Source: Fusobacterium ulcerans ATCC 49185
GTDB lineage: Bacteria; Fusobacteriota; Fusobacteriia; Fusobacteriales; Fusobacteriaceae
DNA: 64,000 bases
Assembly: GCF_900683735.1 (NCBI RefSeq)
Contig: NZ_LR215979.1
Coordinates: forward strand, 744,001-808,000
Direction: 5' to 3'
In this document: one piece after another, positions 28,183 through 36,960 of the stretch
How the letters are laid out: each line of letters begins with the position of its first letter
Position numbering within the stretch: position 1 is the first letter of the stretch
Translations under genes and position numbers: made by a program
Notes under the pieces: generated by a model
What the model was told of the DNA's origin: nothing
The model's input: the letters and a program-made list of their open reading frames with translations, nothing else
The model's database searches: none

Positions 28183-28758
28183 TTAAATGTGTTGAGTTTT
28201 AAATTTGTAACTGCTAGAAACAGCACCAACGAATCCACAAACTAAAACTATAAAGATAATGTTTATTTCAAAGAAATAAACTGCTACAAATACTGCTATT
28301 GTCATTAAACTAAAAATTAGTTCTTTTCTTTTCACTACATCTTTAGCTAATGAGAAGGTAACATCAAAAATTATTGCTGCAATAGCAGCTTGCATACCTT
28401 TCATTAGAGCATTTACAGTTACATTATCTTTAAATGATATGTAAAAAAATGAAATTATTGACAATGTAATAAGAGGTGGAAGCGCTGTAGCTGTTACAGA
28501 GATCAATGCACCAGGGATACCTGCCAATTTATATCCAACCAAGATAGATATGTTAATAGATAGTGAACCAGGAGATGATTGAGCAATAGCTATGAGATTC
28601 AATATTTCCTTTTCTTCTATCCAGTGATATTCTTTCACAAATTTTTTTCTCATAAGAGAAACAATAACAAATCCGCCTCCAAATGTAAATGCACTAAGGT
28701 AAAGCATGGTTGTGAAAAGTTTCCAATAGCTCTTTTTTTCTAAATTTAAGTTTTCCAT
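28183..28758 (-). CDS. Chromate transporter, half-length CHR domain protein (first gene)
   Basis: A 191-residue CHR protein with SAFTFGGGFVIVSLMRKKFV, IAIAQSSPGSLSINISILVGYKLAG-like features and about six hydrophobic segments. It is the first gene of the two-gene unit, reading away from the second LysR gene. The GGAGGT site is 5 bases before the ATG. The paired halves probably have opposite membrane topology, as in other split CHR transporters. Confidence 0.88.
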   Translation of the reverse strand: MENLNLEKKSYWKLFTTMLYLSAFTFGGGFVIVSLMRKKFVKEYHWIEEKEILNLIAIAQSSPGSLSINISILVGYKLAGIPGALISVTATALPPLITLSIISFFYISFKDNVTVNALMKGMQAAIAAIIFDVTFSLAKDVVKRKELIFSLMTIAVFVAVYFFEINIIFIVLVCGFVGAVSSSYKFKTQHI

Positions 28759-28796
28759 AATTTACCTCCAGTTTTTTAGTAATTTTTTCTTTTTAT

Positions 28797-28846
28797 TTTA
28801 TATACTTATTATATAACTTGTTTAATTATAAAAAAAATAATATAAT
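28797..28846. promoter_or_regulatory. Divergent promoters with overlapping -35 boxes (chr operon and lysR)
   Basis: On the plus strand TTGTTT (28818-28823), 17 bases, TATAAT (28841-28846) serves lysR. On the minus strand TTAAAC (28820-28825), 17 bases, TATAAA (28797-28802) serves the chromate transporter genes. The two -35 boxes overlap by four bases, so the two polymerases exclude each other and one LysR site could control both. Confidence 0.7.
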
Positions 28847-28890
28847 ATTATAAAGTATATAATTTTTTTTATATGATAGGAGGATTATTT

Positions 28891-29769
28891 ATGACATTAA
28901 GACATATAAAAATATTTTTAGCAGTTTGTAAGTACAATAATGTAACTATGGCTGCAAAAGAACTTTTTATAGCTCAGCCAGCAGCAAGTCTTGCTATAAA
29001 AGAATTGGAAGAATATTATGGAATAAAACTTTTTGACAGAATATCTAAGAGACTTTATATTACTGAACCAGGAAAAAAATTTTTAAGTTATGCTTCTCAT
29101 ATAACATCTCTTTTTGATGAAATGGAGAAAGAGTTAAAGTGTTATGATTCAATGAGTAATTTAAAAATAGGAGCTACTATAGCAACAGGAACATATTTTA
29201 TGCCAAAATATGTAGAGAAATTTGCCGAAATATGTCCAGAGGTCAAAATCAATGTTTATATAGAAAACTCAAAAATTATAGAAAATAAATTGCTTACAAA
29301 TGAATTGGATCTTGCTATAATTGATGGAATAATTCATTCTGAAAATATTATAAGTGATCCGATTTTAGATGATAAACTTGTTATAATATGTAGTCCTAAA
29401 AATCCTTTAGCAGAAAAAGAAACAGTTTCACTGGAAGAAATAAAGAATCAGAATTTTCTTTTAAGAGAGAGAGGAAGTGGAACAAGAGAGTTGTTTGACA
29501 GTATACTTTTTTCTAGAGGAATAACGATAGAACCATTATGGGAAAGTATCAGTACAAGGGCTTTAGTAATTGCTGTTCAGCAAAATATAGGAATTGCAGT
29601 ATTACCATTCTATCTTGTAAAAGAAGAACTTGATAAAAAAATAGTTTCCAGAGTAAAAATAAATAATATTAAGTTTGTGAGAAAATTTAATATTATTTAT
29701 CACAAAAATAAATATTTGAGTTCTTCAGCTATGTCTTTTATTGAAATGTGCAGAAATATGGAAAAATAA
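28891..29769 (+). CDS. LysR-type transcriptional regulator, probable regulator of the divergent chr operon
   Basis: A 292-residue LysR protein: helix-turn-helix VTMAAKELFIAQPAASLAIKELEEYYG, wing LFDRISKRLYITEPG, and an effector domain over residues ~90-290 (NLKIGATIATGTYFMPKYVE, then IICSPKNPLAEKE). The AGGAGG at 28878-28883 fixes the start at the ATG at 28891 and not at 28873. It is divergent from the split chromate transporter, the standard layout for a LysR target, with interlocked promoters. The inducer is unknown. Confidence 0.9.
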   Translation: MTLRHIKIFLAVCKYNNVTMAAKELFIAQPAASLAIKELEEYYGIKLFDRISKRLYITEPGKKFLSYASHITSLFDEMEKELKCYDSMSNLKIGATIATGTYFMPKYVEKFAEICPEVKINVYIENSKIIENKLLTNELDLAIIDGIIHSENIISDPILDDKLVIICSPKNPLAEKETVSLEEIKNQNFLLRERGSGTRELFDSILFSRGITIEPLWESISTRALVIAVQQNIGIAVLPFYLVKEELDKKIVSRVKINNIKFVRKFNIIYHKNKYLSSSAMSFIEMCRNMEK

Positions 29770-29822
29770 AAAATGAGGGTAGATCATACTTATTATGATT
29801 ATCCTCATTTTTATTATTTAAA
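29768..29822. terminator. Bidirectional terminator between lysR and the M20 operon
   Basis: AAAATGAGG (29770-29778) pairs with CCTCATTTT (from 29813), and an inner ATCATA/TATGAT stem caps the structure. A and T runs at both ends serve the two convergent genes. Confidence 0.88.
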
Positions 29823-29825
29823 AAA

Positions 29826-31145
29826 TTATGCTTTTATAGTTTTATCATTAGATTCCATGAAAGCAAGGTATTCTTCTTTAGTCATAACTGGTTTAAAGTC
29901 TTTAAGAATTTCTTTTCCTGTTTCAGCTCCATTAAATAAAAGATCCACTACTGTAAGAGCCATAGATTTAGCAGGGGCAAGGTAAGCATATTCTTCATCT
30001 ACTATAGAATATCCTCTAGTATGAAGAGCACCCTGTACTCCACCAAACATTGGATGAAGTGTAGGAATAATATGAGATACATCTCCAAAATCAAATGATC
30101 CAGTGAAATCTCCACCATCTATAATATCTTCATCAGTAAGTCCAATATAATGAAGATTTTCTCTTAATACTTTTTCCATATTATCATGTTTTAAAATAGG
30201 AAGATATCCAGGAAGTTCAGTTATTTCTATTTCAGCTCCAACAGCCATAGCTCCAGCAATAAGTGCTCTGTTAACTTTTTTATTAGCATCTATCATACTA
30301 TCTATTGTTCTGGCCCTTACATATGACTCCATTCTTACATCAGCAGGAACTACATTTACAATATCTCCACCTTTTGTGATAATAGGATGGAATCTTACTC
30401 TGTCAGCTTCTTTGAAAGTTTCTCTTTGAGCATTTACATTATTGATTGCAAGCATAGCTGCATTCAAAGCATTTATACCTTCGTATGGAGCAGAACCTGC
30501 ATGAGATTCTTTACCAATAAATTTAATTTCTTTTCCTATAAATCCATTACTTTCAGGTCCTACAAGTACTTTTTTATCTCCAGTATCAAGAACATGGAAC
30601 ATTATACTCATATCTACATCATCAAAGGCACCTTTTCTAATAAGCTCCTGTTTTCCACCAAAATATTTGATATGTCCTTCAGCTTTTAATTTACTTCTAT
30701 AAGCAAGTTCTATAAACTCTTCAGCAGGAGTTGCTATAAAATCAATTTTACCATCAAGTTCTTTAAAAACCCCTGATTTAATAAGACCTACTGCTGCTCC
30801 AAGCATTCCAGCTATCTGTACATTGTGACCACAAGTATGAGAAGCACCAATACTGTTAGCATCTGGATGTTCTGAACAAGAGATTCCATCTAATTCTCCA
30901 AGAATAGCTACTTTAGGTCCATCTTTATCTTCATTTATTCTAGCTCTGCATCCTGTATAAGCTATTTTTTCTTCAACCTCTAATCCTAATTCATTTTTAA
31001 AAAAATCACTTACAGTTTTTGTTGTTTCAAATTCTTTATACCCAAATTCAGGATTTGAATATATTTTTCTACCTACTGCTATGATTGTATCTTTGTTTTC
31101 TTCAATTGCTGCAAGTACTCTTTCCTTCAATTCGTTTTTATTCAT
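29826..31145 (-). CDS. M20D amidohydrolase, AbgB/aminobenzoyl-glutamate hydrolase-like
   Basis: A 439-residue metal-dependent amidohydrolase. Motifs are IYSNPEFGYKEF, LGELDGI, SHTCGHNVQ (metal Cys/His pair), TPAEEF, FHVLDTGDKK, and a late LHTRGYSIVDEEYAY. Its length and the split GHNVQ signature match the AbgB/carboxypeptidase Ss1-like group, which hydrolyses p-aminobenzoyl-glutamate or dipeptides. It is the last gene of the unit that starts with an AbgT-family transporter, an independent link to the same substrate class. A GAGGAGA site precedes the start. The natural substrate could be a dipeptide and not the folate breakdown product. Confidence 0.85.
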   Translation of the reverse strand: MNKNELKERVLAAIEENKDTIIAVGRKIYSNPEFGYKEFETTKTVSDFFKNELGLEVEEKIAYTGCRARINEDKDGPKVAILGELDGISCSEHPDANSIGASHTCGHNVQIAGMLGAAVGLIKSGVFKELDGKIDFIATPAEEFIELAYRSKLKAEGHIKYFGGKQELIRKGAFDDVDMSIMFHVLDTGDKKVLVGPESNGFIGKEIKFIGKESHAGSAPYEGINALNAAMLAINNVNAQRETFKEADRVRFHPIITKGGDIVNVVPADVRMESYVRARTIDSMIDANKKVNRALIAGAMAVGAEIEITELPGYLPILKHDNMEKVLRENLHYIGLTDEDIIDGGDFTGSFDFGDVSHIIPTLHPMFGGVQGALHTRGYSIVDEEYAYLAPAKSMALTVVDLLFNGAETGKEILKDFKPVMTKEEYLAFMESNDKTIKA

Positions 31146-31170
31146 AATGACTCTCTTCTCCTCTGAGGCT

Positions 31171-32289
31171 TTATTTTGTGATATACTTTAAAATAGCCTC
31201 TGTAGTTTTAAATAAATCATCAGTAACAAGATATTCATTAACAGTATGAACATCATACATTCCAACACCAATGATTATAGAATTGAAACCTTCTTTTGCT
31301 AGAATATTGCTGTCAGATCCACCACCAATTATTTTTAGTTCTGAGTGAATACCAATCTCTTCATAAATTTTAGCAAATTCTTTAGCAAATTTCAAATCAT
31401 CTTTTGGTTTGAGAGCAGGATAATCATGACTTTTTTCCATAGTATACTTTCCACCAAATAAAATAGAGGCATTTTTACATGCTTCTTCATAATTATTTAA
31501 CATTTCAATAATCTTTTCTTCAGAATGGCCTCTTAATTCAGCAGTAAATATGCAGTAATCAGAAACTACATTAGTTGGAAAATTAGATTTGATACTTCCT
31601 ATATTAGAAGTAGTAAATTCATCAATACGTCCTATTTTCATATTAGATATAGCATGAGCAGCCATACATACAGCATTAATTCCTTTTTCAGGTTCTATTC
31701 CAGCATGAGCTTTTTTTCCAGTAAATGTAAAAGTGATTCCATATTTACTAGGGGCAGTATGAGCAATGAGTCCAGCCTTACCAGCATTATCTATAACAAG
31801 CATATTTGTAGCTGGTTTCATAGTGGCAGGGACAGAGGACCAATCAATATTTTTAGCACCAAGCATACCAGCTTCTTCACAAGGAGTTAATAATACAAAA
31901 ATATCTCTATGATTTAATTTATTTTCTTTAATGGTTCTTAGAACTTCAATAATGCTAGCTATTCCCGCCTTGTCATCTCCACCTAAAGTAGTAGTACCAT
32001 CAGTTTTTATTATATTATTTTCTATTCTAGGTTTTACATTTGAGGATGGTTCTATTACATCCATATGAGCAGCTAAAGTTACTCCTTTTTCAGGTAAGTT
32101 TCCTTGAAATTTTGCAAAAATAACAGGAGCATTTCCTCCATAATTTTTATATCCATTGTCTAAATAGATTTCTCCACCAAGTTCTTTTAAAAGTTTTATT
32201 AAATATTCAGCATATACTCTTTCATTATTAGAAGGAGAGTGTATTTTTATCATTTCTAAGAAATTTTCTATCATTCTTTTTTTATTCAT
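31171..32289 (-). CDS. M20 family peptidase, peptidase T-like
   Basis: A 372-residue aminopeptidase of the PepT-like group (COG2195). Metal motifs: AAHMDVIEPS (His, Asp), LGGDDKAGIASIIEV (bridging Asp), TPCEEAGMLGA (Glu pair), VIDNAG, and a late GGGSDSNIL. The lid domain begins near HAGIEPEKGINA. It should cut short peptides taken up by the transporters of the operon. A paralogue of similar length occurs at 56725. It starts with AAGGAGAA, 25 bases after its neighbour. Confidence 0.88.
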   Translation of the reverse strand: MNKKRMIENFLEMIKIHSPSNNERVYAEYLIKLLKELGGEIYLDNGYKNYGGNAPVIFAKFQGNLPEKGVTLAAHMDVIEPSSNVKPRIENNIIKTDGTTTLGGDDKAGIASIIEVLRTIKENKLNHRDIFVLLTPCEEAGMLGAKNIDWSSVPATMKPATNMLVIDNAGKAGLIAHTAPSKYGITFTFTGKKAHAGIEPEKGINAVCMAAHAISNMKIGRIDEFTTSNIGSIKSNFPTNVVSDYCIFTAELRGHSEEKIIEMLNNYEEACKNASILFGGKYTMEKSHDYPALKPKDDLKFAKEFAKIYEEIGIHSELKIIGGGSDSNILAKEGFNSIIIGVGMYDVHTVNEYLVTDDLFKTTEAILKYITK

Positions 32290-32299
32290 TTTATTCTCC

Positions 32300-32977
32300 T
32301 TATTTTACAGATTTTTTAGAAAGTTCTTTATCCATTAGTTTTTTAGCAAAAGTTATTGTTGAAAAAACAGATACCAATGTTACTATAAATGATGGATTTC
32401 CTGGAATAAGAGCTACTAATTTTGTCATGATAAAAGATACTATTAGAGCAAATATTGCAGTTTTGGGAGATTTTATAGCAAATTGTGCAAAAACTCCTCC
32501 AAATAATGCTGGAATAATTAGACTAAGCATAGTCATAAAAGAAACAGGTAATTTTGATAAAAGAGTTTGTCCAGCAAAAACAGAAAGAAGTAAAAATACT
32601 ATTCCTATCCAAATAGAAACTCCAATACCAATAGTTCCCATAATAGCTCCTTCTTCAGTACCTGATTCATATTCAGCAGCTTCTTGTGAAGCTATTGCAG
32701 CAGGGATTCTCATATTGACAAGATTTCCTGATAAAAATCCCATATAAAGTCCAGCTCTACCAACTATAGGATAGTAGCTGATTGGTTCACTGAAATAAAA
32801 AGCACCAGAAACAGATATTTGAGAAATAGCTCCAGCCATTATAGCCGCAATTCCAGGATTAAAACCAAAATAAAATGTCATTACTAAAGGTGGAAGTAAA
32901 GTTGCTACTAAACCTAAAACCATTGTTGATCTACCAATTTTTGTTATACTTTCAATATAGTTATCATAAATACTCAC
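32300..32977 (-). CDS. Integral membrane protein, partner of DUF5058 protein (transporter subunit candidate)
   Basis: A 225-residue membrane protein with about six hydrophobic segments and no family I can name. It has a FGFNPGIAAIMAGAISQISVSG stretch and the polar loop EYESGTEEGAIMG. It starts at a GTG after AGGAGG, a choice forced by the lack of a nearby in-frame ATG before TATGATAAC. It is encoded between a PepT-like peptidase and a DUF5058 protein and is probably one half of a two-protein transporter. The pairing resembles the YjiG/YjiH and SpmA/SpmB plan, which is only an analogy. Confidence 0.75.
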   Translation of the reverse strand: MSIYDNYIESITKIGRSTMVLGLVATLLPPLVMTFYFGFNPGIAAIMAGAISQISVSGAFYFSEPISYYPIVGRAGLYMGFLSGNLVNMRIPAAIASQEAAEYESGTEEGAIMGTIGIGVSIWIGIVFLLLSVFAGQTLLSKLPVSFMTMLSLIIPALFGGVFAQFAIKSPKTAIFALIVSFIMTKLVALIPGNPSFIVTLVSVFSTITFAKKLMDKELSKKSVK

Positions 32978-33005
32978 TTAAATTTCCTCCTAGTTACTTA
33001 TAGTT

Positions 33006-33713
33006 TTAAAATGCTATTGTAGCTATTATAGCTCCACCAAACATTGCAATAGTTAAAGCCCATTCTTTTAACCAATTAAATTTTTCTCCTGCTTTCAAAC
33101 AAATAATCATTATAATAAGCCCAGACACAGCAGATAAAGTAATATTTGGATTTGTAGTAACTTTTAGATAATTTCCTATGTTGAAATAAGCAAAAGAACC
33201 AAGCATAGCTCCAAGACCTACAGCAGGAAGAAGAGCTTTTCTTCCACTAGTAAGAAGTCCATTTACTCTATCCATCTTATGTGCAAAAAGAAAAACAAAT
33301 ATAATCCATCCCATAGATCCTAATGCCATTGCCCAAAGAGCATTTGTGAATACAAGAGGTGTCATATGAGTAGAGAGTTCTGAACCCATTGCTTGAGCAC
33401 CAAAATTAGCAGCCATAGCTTCAAAATTAGAACCTCCAATAACGCTAAGTCTAAGAGCTGAAACAGGAGATCCCATTGTGACAAGAAGGGCTAAAAGACT
33501 TCCAACAACACCAAGAGCAGGGCCAATACTTGCAATTGCAGCTGTTTTTATTCCTTTATTCATTCTTTCCTTAGGAATTCCCATATCTTTTCCAGCTTGA
33601 ATAGACTTTTTAATAATTAGGGCAGATTGGATTAAAACTATGATAATTCCAATTGAGCAAATTAACCAAAGTAAAGGATGGTTAGCATAAATCATGTGAT
33701 TTGAATTTTCCAT
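33006..33713 (-). CDS. DUF5058 family membrane protein (transporter subunit candidate)
   Basis: A 235-residue membrane protein with the DUF5058 pattern: an N-terminal span, KSIQAGKDMGIPKERMNKGIKTAAIASIGPALGVVGSL, GSPVSALRLSVIGGSNFEA, and three to four more spans. The function of the family is unknown to me; it is repeatedly found by peptidases. Here it sits in an operon with two M20 enzymes and an AbgT carrier, so peptide or acyl-amino acid uptake is the best guess. A good AAGGAGAT site precedes the ATG. Confidence 0.82.
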   Translation of the reverse strand: MENSNHMIYANHPLLWLICSIGIIIVLIQSALIIKKSIQAGKDMGIPKERMNKGIKTAAIASIGPALGVVGSLLALLVTMGSPVSALRLSVIGGSNFEAMAANFGAQAMGSELSTHMTPLVFTNALWAMALGSMGWIIFVFLFAHKMDRVNGLLTSGRKALLPAVGLGAMLGSFAYFNIGNYLKVTTNPNITLSAVSGLIIMIICLKAGEKFNWLKEWALTIAMFGGAIIATIAF

Positions 33714-33760
33714 TTTATCTCCTTTTTAATTATATAGTATTTTAAATTTTTTAGTAAGTA

Positions 33761-35332
33761 TTATATAAATGTAGAAACACCTAAACCAATAGGTAATCTT
33801 AAAACATACCAAATAACCATAAGAACAGTAAGAGTTACAAGAATAACTATAGAATAAGGAAGAGTTAAGGAGAAGATAGTTCCAAAACCAGCTTCTTCTA
33901 TTTTTCTTCCTGTTTTCTTTTCCTTTTCAGAATTATATTGAGCCATAAGACCAATGATAACAGTTATTGCTGGATGCAAAGGTGAGATTATGTTAGTTGC
34001 TGAATCTCCAATTCTATAAGCAAGCTGTGCATAAGCAGGGTTAACTCCAATCATTCCAAATACAGGAACTACCATTGGGGCTAATAATATCCATTTTGTA
34101 GATGCAGAAGTCATAAATGGATTCATCATAGCAGTAAGGATAATTACTAAAACAAGAAGAAATAAAGGACCTACATTCGCAGCTTTAATAAGTTCAGCCA
34201 TTTTTATAGCGATTATTCTTAAAATGTTACTTTTATTTAAAAGGTCCATAAATAAGGCACAAGTAAGAAAAGTAACCATCAATGGTGCAGATTTTTTTGC
34301 ACCAGCTTGAAGAAGCCTAGAAACATCCTTTCCACTAGCTATTTTTTTAATTCCTATTCCATAGCTCACACCTATGAAAAGGAATAGGAAGAATAATATA
34401 ACAACAATAGATGAAAGTAGTGGTGATTTAGGTAAAAATCCTCCAGCAGCATTTCTGAAAAATGCATTTGATGGAAGTGTTAAAATAAGCATAATAACTA
34501 CAAAAGAAATAAAACCATACATTCCAAATTTTAATCCTCTATTTTCTAAATCAGTAAGTTCATATTTCTTTAACATAGAATCATCTGCAGTTTCTTCTTC
34601 TGGAAAAAGTTTCATTATAAATTTCTCAGTAAATATTGTAAGAACTACAGTGAGAACTATTGTAGCAGCTGCCATAAAGTAATAGTTACATAAAGGATTG
34701 ATATCTAAATGAAAACCAGCATCTACAGCTACTTGTTCAGTGATACCAGCTACAAGTGCATCTGCTCCAGCTACTAAAAGACTAGCACAATATCCACCAT
34801 TACAAGCTGCATATCCAAGCATTATTCCAAGGATAGGGCTTCTTCCAATTGAAGCAAATACCACTCCTCCTAATGTAAGTGTAAGAATAACCCCAGCATC
34901 TGACATAACATTAGCATTAACACATGCAAAAATAAATACAGCTGTTACTACACCTTTAGGAGCTTTTAATAGATATTTTCTCATTACAGAGTCAAAGAAG
35001 CCAGTTTCTTCAACTACTCCAATAGCCATCATCATGATAAGAACAAGTTTTAAAGATGGAAAATTAACATAAGTAGTAGGAAAATCAGAAACAACTTGTC
35101 TTAACTTATTAAAAGTGAGTAAATTTTCAATTTTTACTATGGTAAGAGTTTTTGCACCTTTTTCCATAAAAGAGGCTTCTACTCCAATTTTTGATAAGAT
35201 AAGAGATATAATTAAAGTGAAAACAGCAAATATTCCAAATAAAATAAATGGGTCAGGTAATTTATTTCCAACTCTTTCTACAGTTTTAATAAAAGTTGTC
35301 ATTTTGGTGCTTTTAACATTTCCTTGTGTCAT
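33761..35332 (-). CDS. abgT: AbgT family transporter
   Basis: A 523-residue carrier of the AbgT family (p-aminobenzoyl-glutamate or related drug and peptide transport, cation-coupled). Features: the ERVGNKLPDPFILFG start, MSDAGVILTLTLGGVVF, NPFMTSASTKWILLAPMVVPVFG, and RIGDSATNIISPLHP near the C-terminus, with about twelve spans. It is the first gene of the operon, with GGGAGG before the start, a strong promoter and a palindromic operator. Import of N-acyl-glutamate or dipeptide substrates for the M20 enzymes encoded after it is likely. Confidence 0.9.
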   Translation of the reverse strand: MTQGNVKSTKMTTFIKTVERVGNKLPDPFILFGIFAVFTLIISLILSKIGVEASFMEKGAKTLTIVKIENLLTFNKLRQVVSDFPTTYVNFPSLKLVLIMMMAIGVVEETGFFDSVMRKYLLKAPKGVVTAVFIFACVNANVMSDAGVILTLTLGGVVFASIGRSPILGIMLGYAACNGGYCASLLVAGADALVAGITEQVAVDAGFHLDINPLCNYYFMAAATIVLTVVLTIFTEKFIMKLFPEEETADDSMLKKYELTDLENRGLKFGMYGFISFVVIMLILTLPSNAFFRNAAGGFLPKSPLLSSIVVILFFLFLFIGVSYGIGIKKIASGKDVSRLLQAGAKKSAPLMVTFLTCALFMDLLNKSNILRIIAIKMAELIKAANVGPLFLLVLVIILTAMMNPFMTSASTKWILLAPMVVPVFGMIGVNPAYAQLAYRIGDSATNIISPLHPAITVIIGLMAQYNSEKEKKTGRKIEEAGFGTIFSLTLPYSIVILVTLTVLMVIWYVLRLPIGLGVSTFI

Positions 35333-35350
35333 AAAATCCTCCCTTAGATA

Positions 35351-35379
35351 TTAAAGACTTGTCTTTAATATGTCTTTAA
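35351..35379 (-). promoter_or_regulatory. Palindromic operator of the abgT operon
   Basis: TTAAAGAC (35351-35358) and GTCTTTAA (35361-35368) form a perfect 8+8 inverted repeat with a 2-base centre, and a third half-site GTCTTTAA follows at 35372-35379. It lies between the -10 box and the ribosome site, so a bound protein would block elongation or initiation. The regulator gene next door is the obvious ligand-responsive candidate. Confidence 0.65.
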
Positions 35380-35395
35380 TTTTTTAGTTAAATAG

Positions 35396-35424
35396 TTTAT
35401 ACAATTTTTTTTAATATTTGTCAA
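35396..35424 (-). promoter_or_regulatory. Promoter of the abgT operon
   Basis: On the minus strand TTGACA (35419-35424), 17 bases, TATAAA (35396-35401). The -35 is a full consensus. Transcription would start near 35389 and run into the palindromic operator. Confidence 0.85.
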
Positions 35425-35433
35425 TGTATTTTT

Positions 35434-35476
35434 TTCAATAAAAAAAGTAATTGTTTTTATTAAGAACAATTACTTT
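35434..35476 (-). terminator. Terminator between the regulator gene and the abgT promoter
   Basis: AAAGTAATTGTT (35444-35455) and AACAATTACTTT (35465-35476) form a 12-bp stem; on the minus strand a long T run follows. It insulates the abgT promoter from read-through of the regulator gene. Confidence 0.85.
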
Positions 35477-35489
35477 CAAATTTATACTT

Positions 35490-36776
35490 TTAAAAATTAA
35501 ATTTTATTTTTCTCCGAGGTCTGCCAGCACCAGGAGTATTTTCAAATTCAGCCTCTTCTCCATAGCCATTTTCAATGATTTTTTTTAATAAACGATTGAC
35601 ACTTCTTTCACTAATTTCAAATATTTCAGCAAGTTCTTTACTGGAAAAAGTATTTTTACCATATTTCTTTATAATAGATTTTAATTTTTCTAAATAAGTA
35701 GAACTAATACCTATTTTTTTTGAAAGTTCAAAAATATCTTTATTGACAGAATCACTATATTGAAGCATATTTTCTGTCAATAAAGGGCCAGAAACATTTT
35801 TTCCATCGTAAAAGTATATTTCATTTTTATTTTTTGAAAGGCTTATTTTTAAGGCTTTTCTTCCATTAGCTTCAGCTTGTAAAATAGTTTGTCCTTCACC
35901 AATCCCAATTCCTGCATAAAAATCTTTTTTAGTAGTATTTTTGATAAGAGTAGTAATTATTTTTAAAGTGTCTTCATCTAATAAAAGACCTTTATTAGCT
36001 AAAATATAATATTCTTCATTTCCAAGAAATTGTATATTTCCTTGAATTTCTTTAGCATATTCTAATAGTTGAGTTTCAAAACTATTTTTATTTTGTAAAG
36101 TCTTTTGAGTAAGTTCAGAAATATTTTTTTTAATAAGTTTAATTATTTGAACCCCAATACCTGTTTTTTTAAGTTCTTCTATTTTTGCTATTAATTCAAG
36201 TTTTTTAAATTCTAATTTTATTTCGGTGTTGGTTGCTTGTAGCCTATAAACTGGAAGATTAAGTCTTTTTAAATAATAATAAATATATCCAAAAGCTGTA
36301 ATAACACAATCTATTTCTTTTGTTTTTAATTTTTCAAGATAATTTTTAAGGTATTCCTCTTCAGTTTTAGAATATTCATATTTTTGAAGATAGTAATTTT
36401 TTATTTGAATTTCATATTCTTCAAAGACATCTTTTAGCATTTTTTCTTCAATAAGATCTATACCTATTTTTAAATTATCTATGGATTCATAGTCTTTTTG
36501 GAGAGATAAAAAAGCTTTGATTATTCCCATTTCACCTCTTTTAGTATAAACAATAGCTTTGTTAGAAAGATCAGTTTTAAGATTAAGAGATGAATAAATT
36601 CCAATTCCTGTAAGATATATCCCATCTACATCATTTTCTAATTTTTGAATAAGAGGAATCATTTCTTCAATTTTTTCTTTTGGATATTTAAAAAAACTTA
36701 CTTCTTTATATTCAGAAGAAAGTATACTGTATATTTTTTCAACAGAGTCAGGAGCTCCAATAATAGCTATTTTCAT
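35490..36776 (-). CDS. Transcriptional regulator with nucleotide-cyclase-like middle domain and C-terminal HTH
   Basis: A 428-residue protein that I do not assign to a named family. Residues ~1-185 form a Rossmann-like sensor part (MKIAIIGAP, then IDCVITAFGYIYYYLKRL) that looks like a PrpR-N/periplasmic-binding-like fold. Residues ~240-335 include GIGIGEGQTILQAEANGRKALK, a pattern seen in degenerate GGDEF or GTP-cyclohydrolase-III-like domains. Residues ~370-428 end in a helix-turn-helix (SSKELAEIFEISERSVNRLLKKI) and a basic GAGRPRRK tail. It is co-directional with and just upstream of the abgT operon, which has a palindromic operator, so it probably controls it. AGAGGT precedes the ATG. Confidence 0.75.
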   Translation of the reverse strand: MKIAIIGAPDSVEKIYSILSSEYKEVSFFKYPKEKIEEMIPLIQKLENDVDGIYLTGIGIYSSLNLKTDLSNKAIVYTKRGEMGIIKAFLSLQKDYESIDNLKIGIDLIEEKMLKDVFEEYEIQIKNYYLQKYEYSKTEEEYLKNYLEKLKTKEIDCVITAFGYIYYYLKRLNLPVYRLQATNTEIKLEFKKLELIAKIEELKKTGIGVQIIKLIKKNISELTQKTLQNKNSFETQLLEYAKEIQGNIQFLGNEEYYILANKGLLLDEDTLKIITTLIKNTTKKDFYAGIGIGEGQTILQAEANGRKALKISLSKNKNEIYFYDGKNVSGPLLTENMLQYSDSVNKDIFELSKKIGISSTYLEKLKSIIKKYGKNTFSSKELAEIFEISERSVNRLLKKIIENGYGEEAEFENTPGAGRPRRKIKFNF

Positions 36777-36908
36777 TAAAATTACCTCTTTAAAAATTAA
36801 GTTATTCTATACAGTGGATTATATCATATTTTTTAATTAAAATATAATAAAAATGAATAATTATTATTTGTATTTTAGTAAGAAAATTATATCTGTATAT
36901 GCAAATAA

Positions 36909-36940
36909 TAGTTTGACATAAAACTAATTTCATGTTAAAT
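36909..36940 (+). promoter_or_regulatory. marR-MATE promoter with palindromic operator over the -35 box
   Basis: TTGACA (36913-36918), 16 bases, TTAAAT (36935-36940). A perfect palindrome TAGTTT-6-AAACTA spans 36909-36926 and covers the -35, the classic position for autorepression by a MarR dimer. Confidence 0.65.
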
Positions 36941-36960
36941 TAAAGGATAGGTGATGAAAT

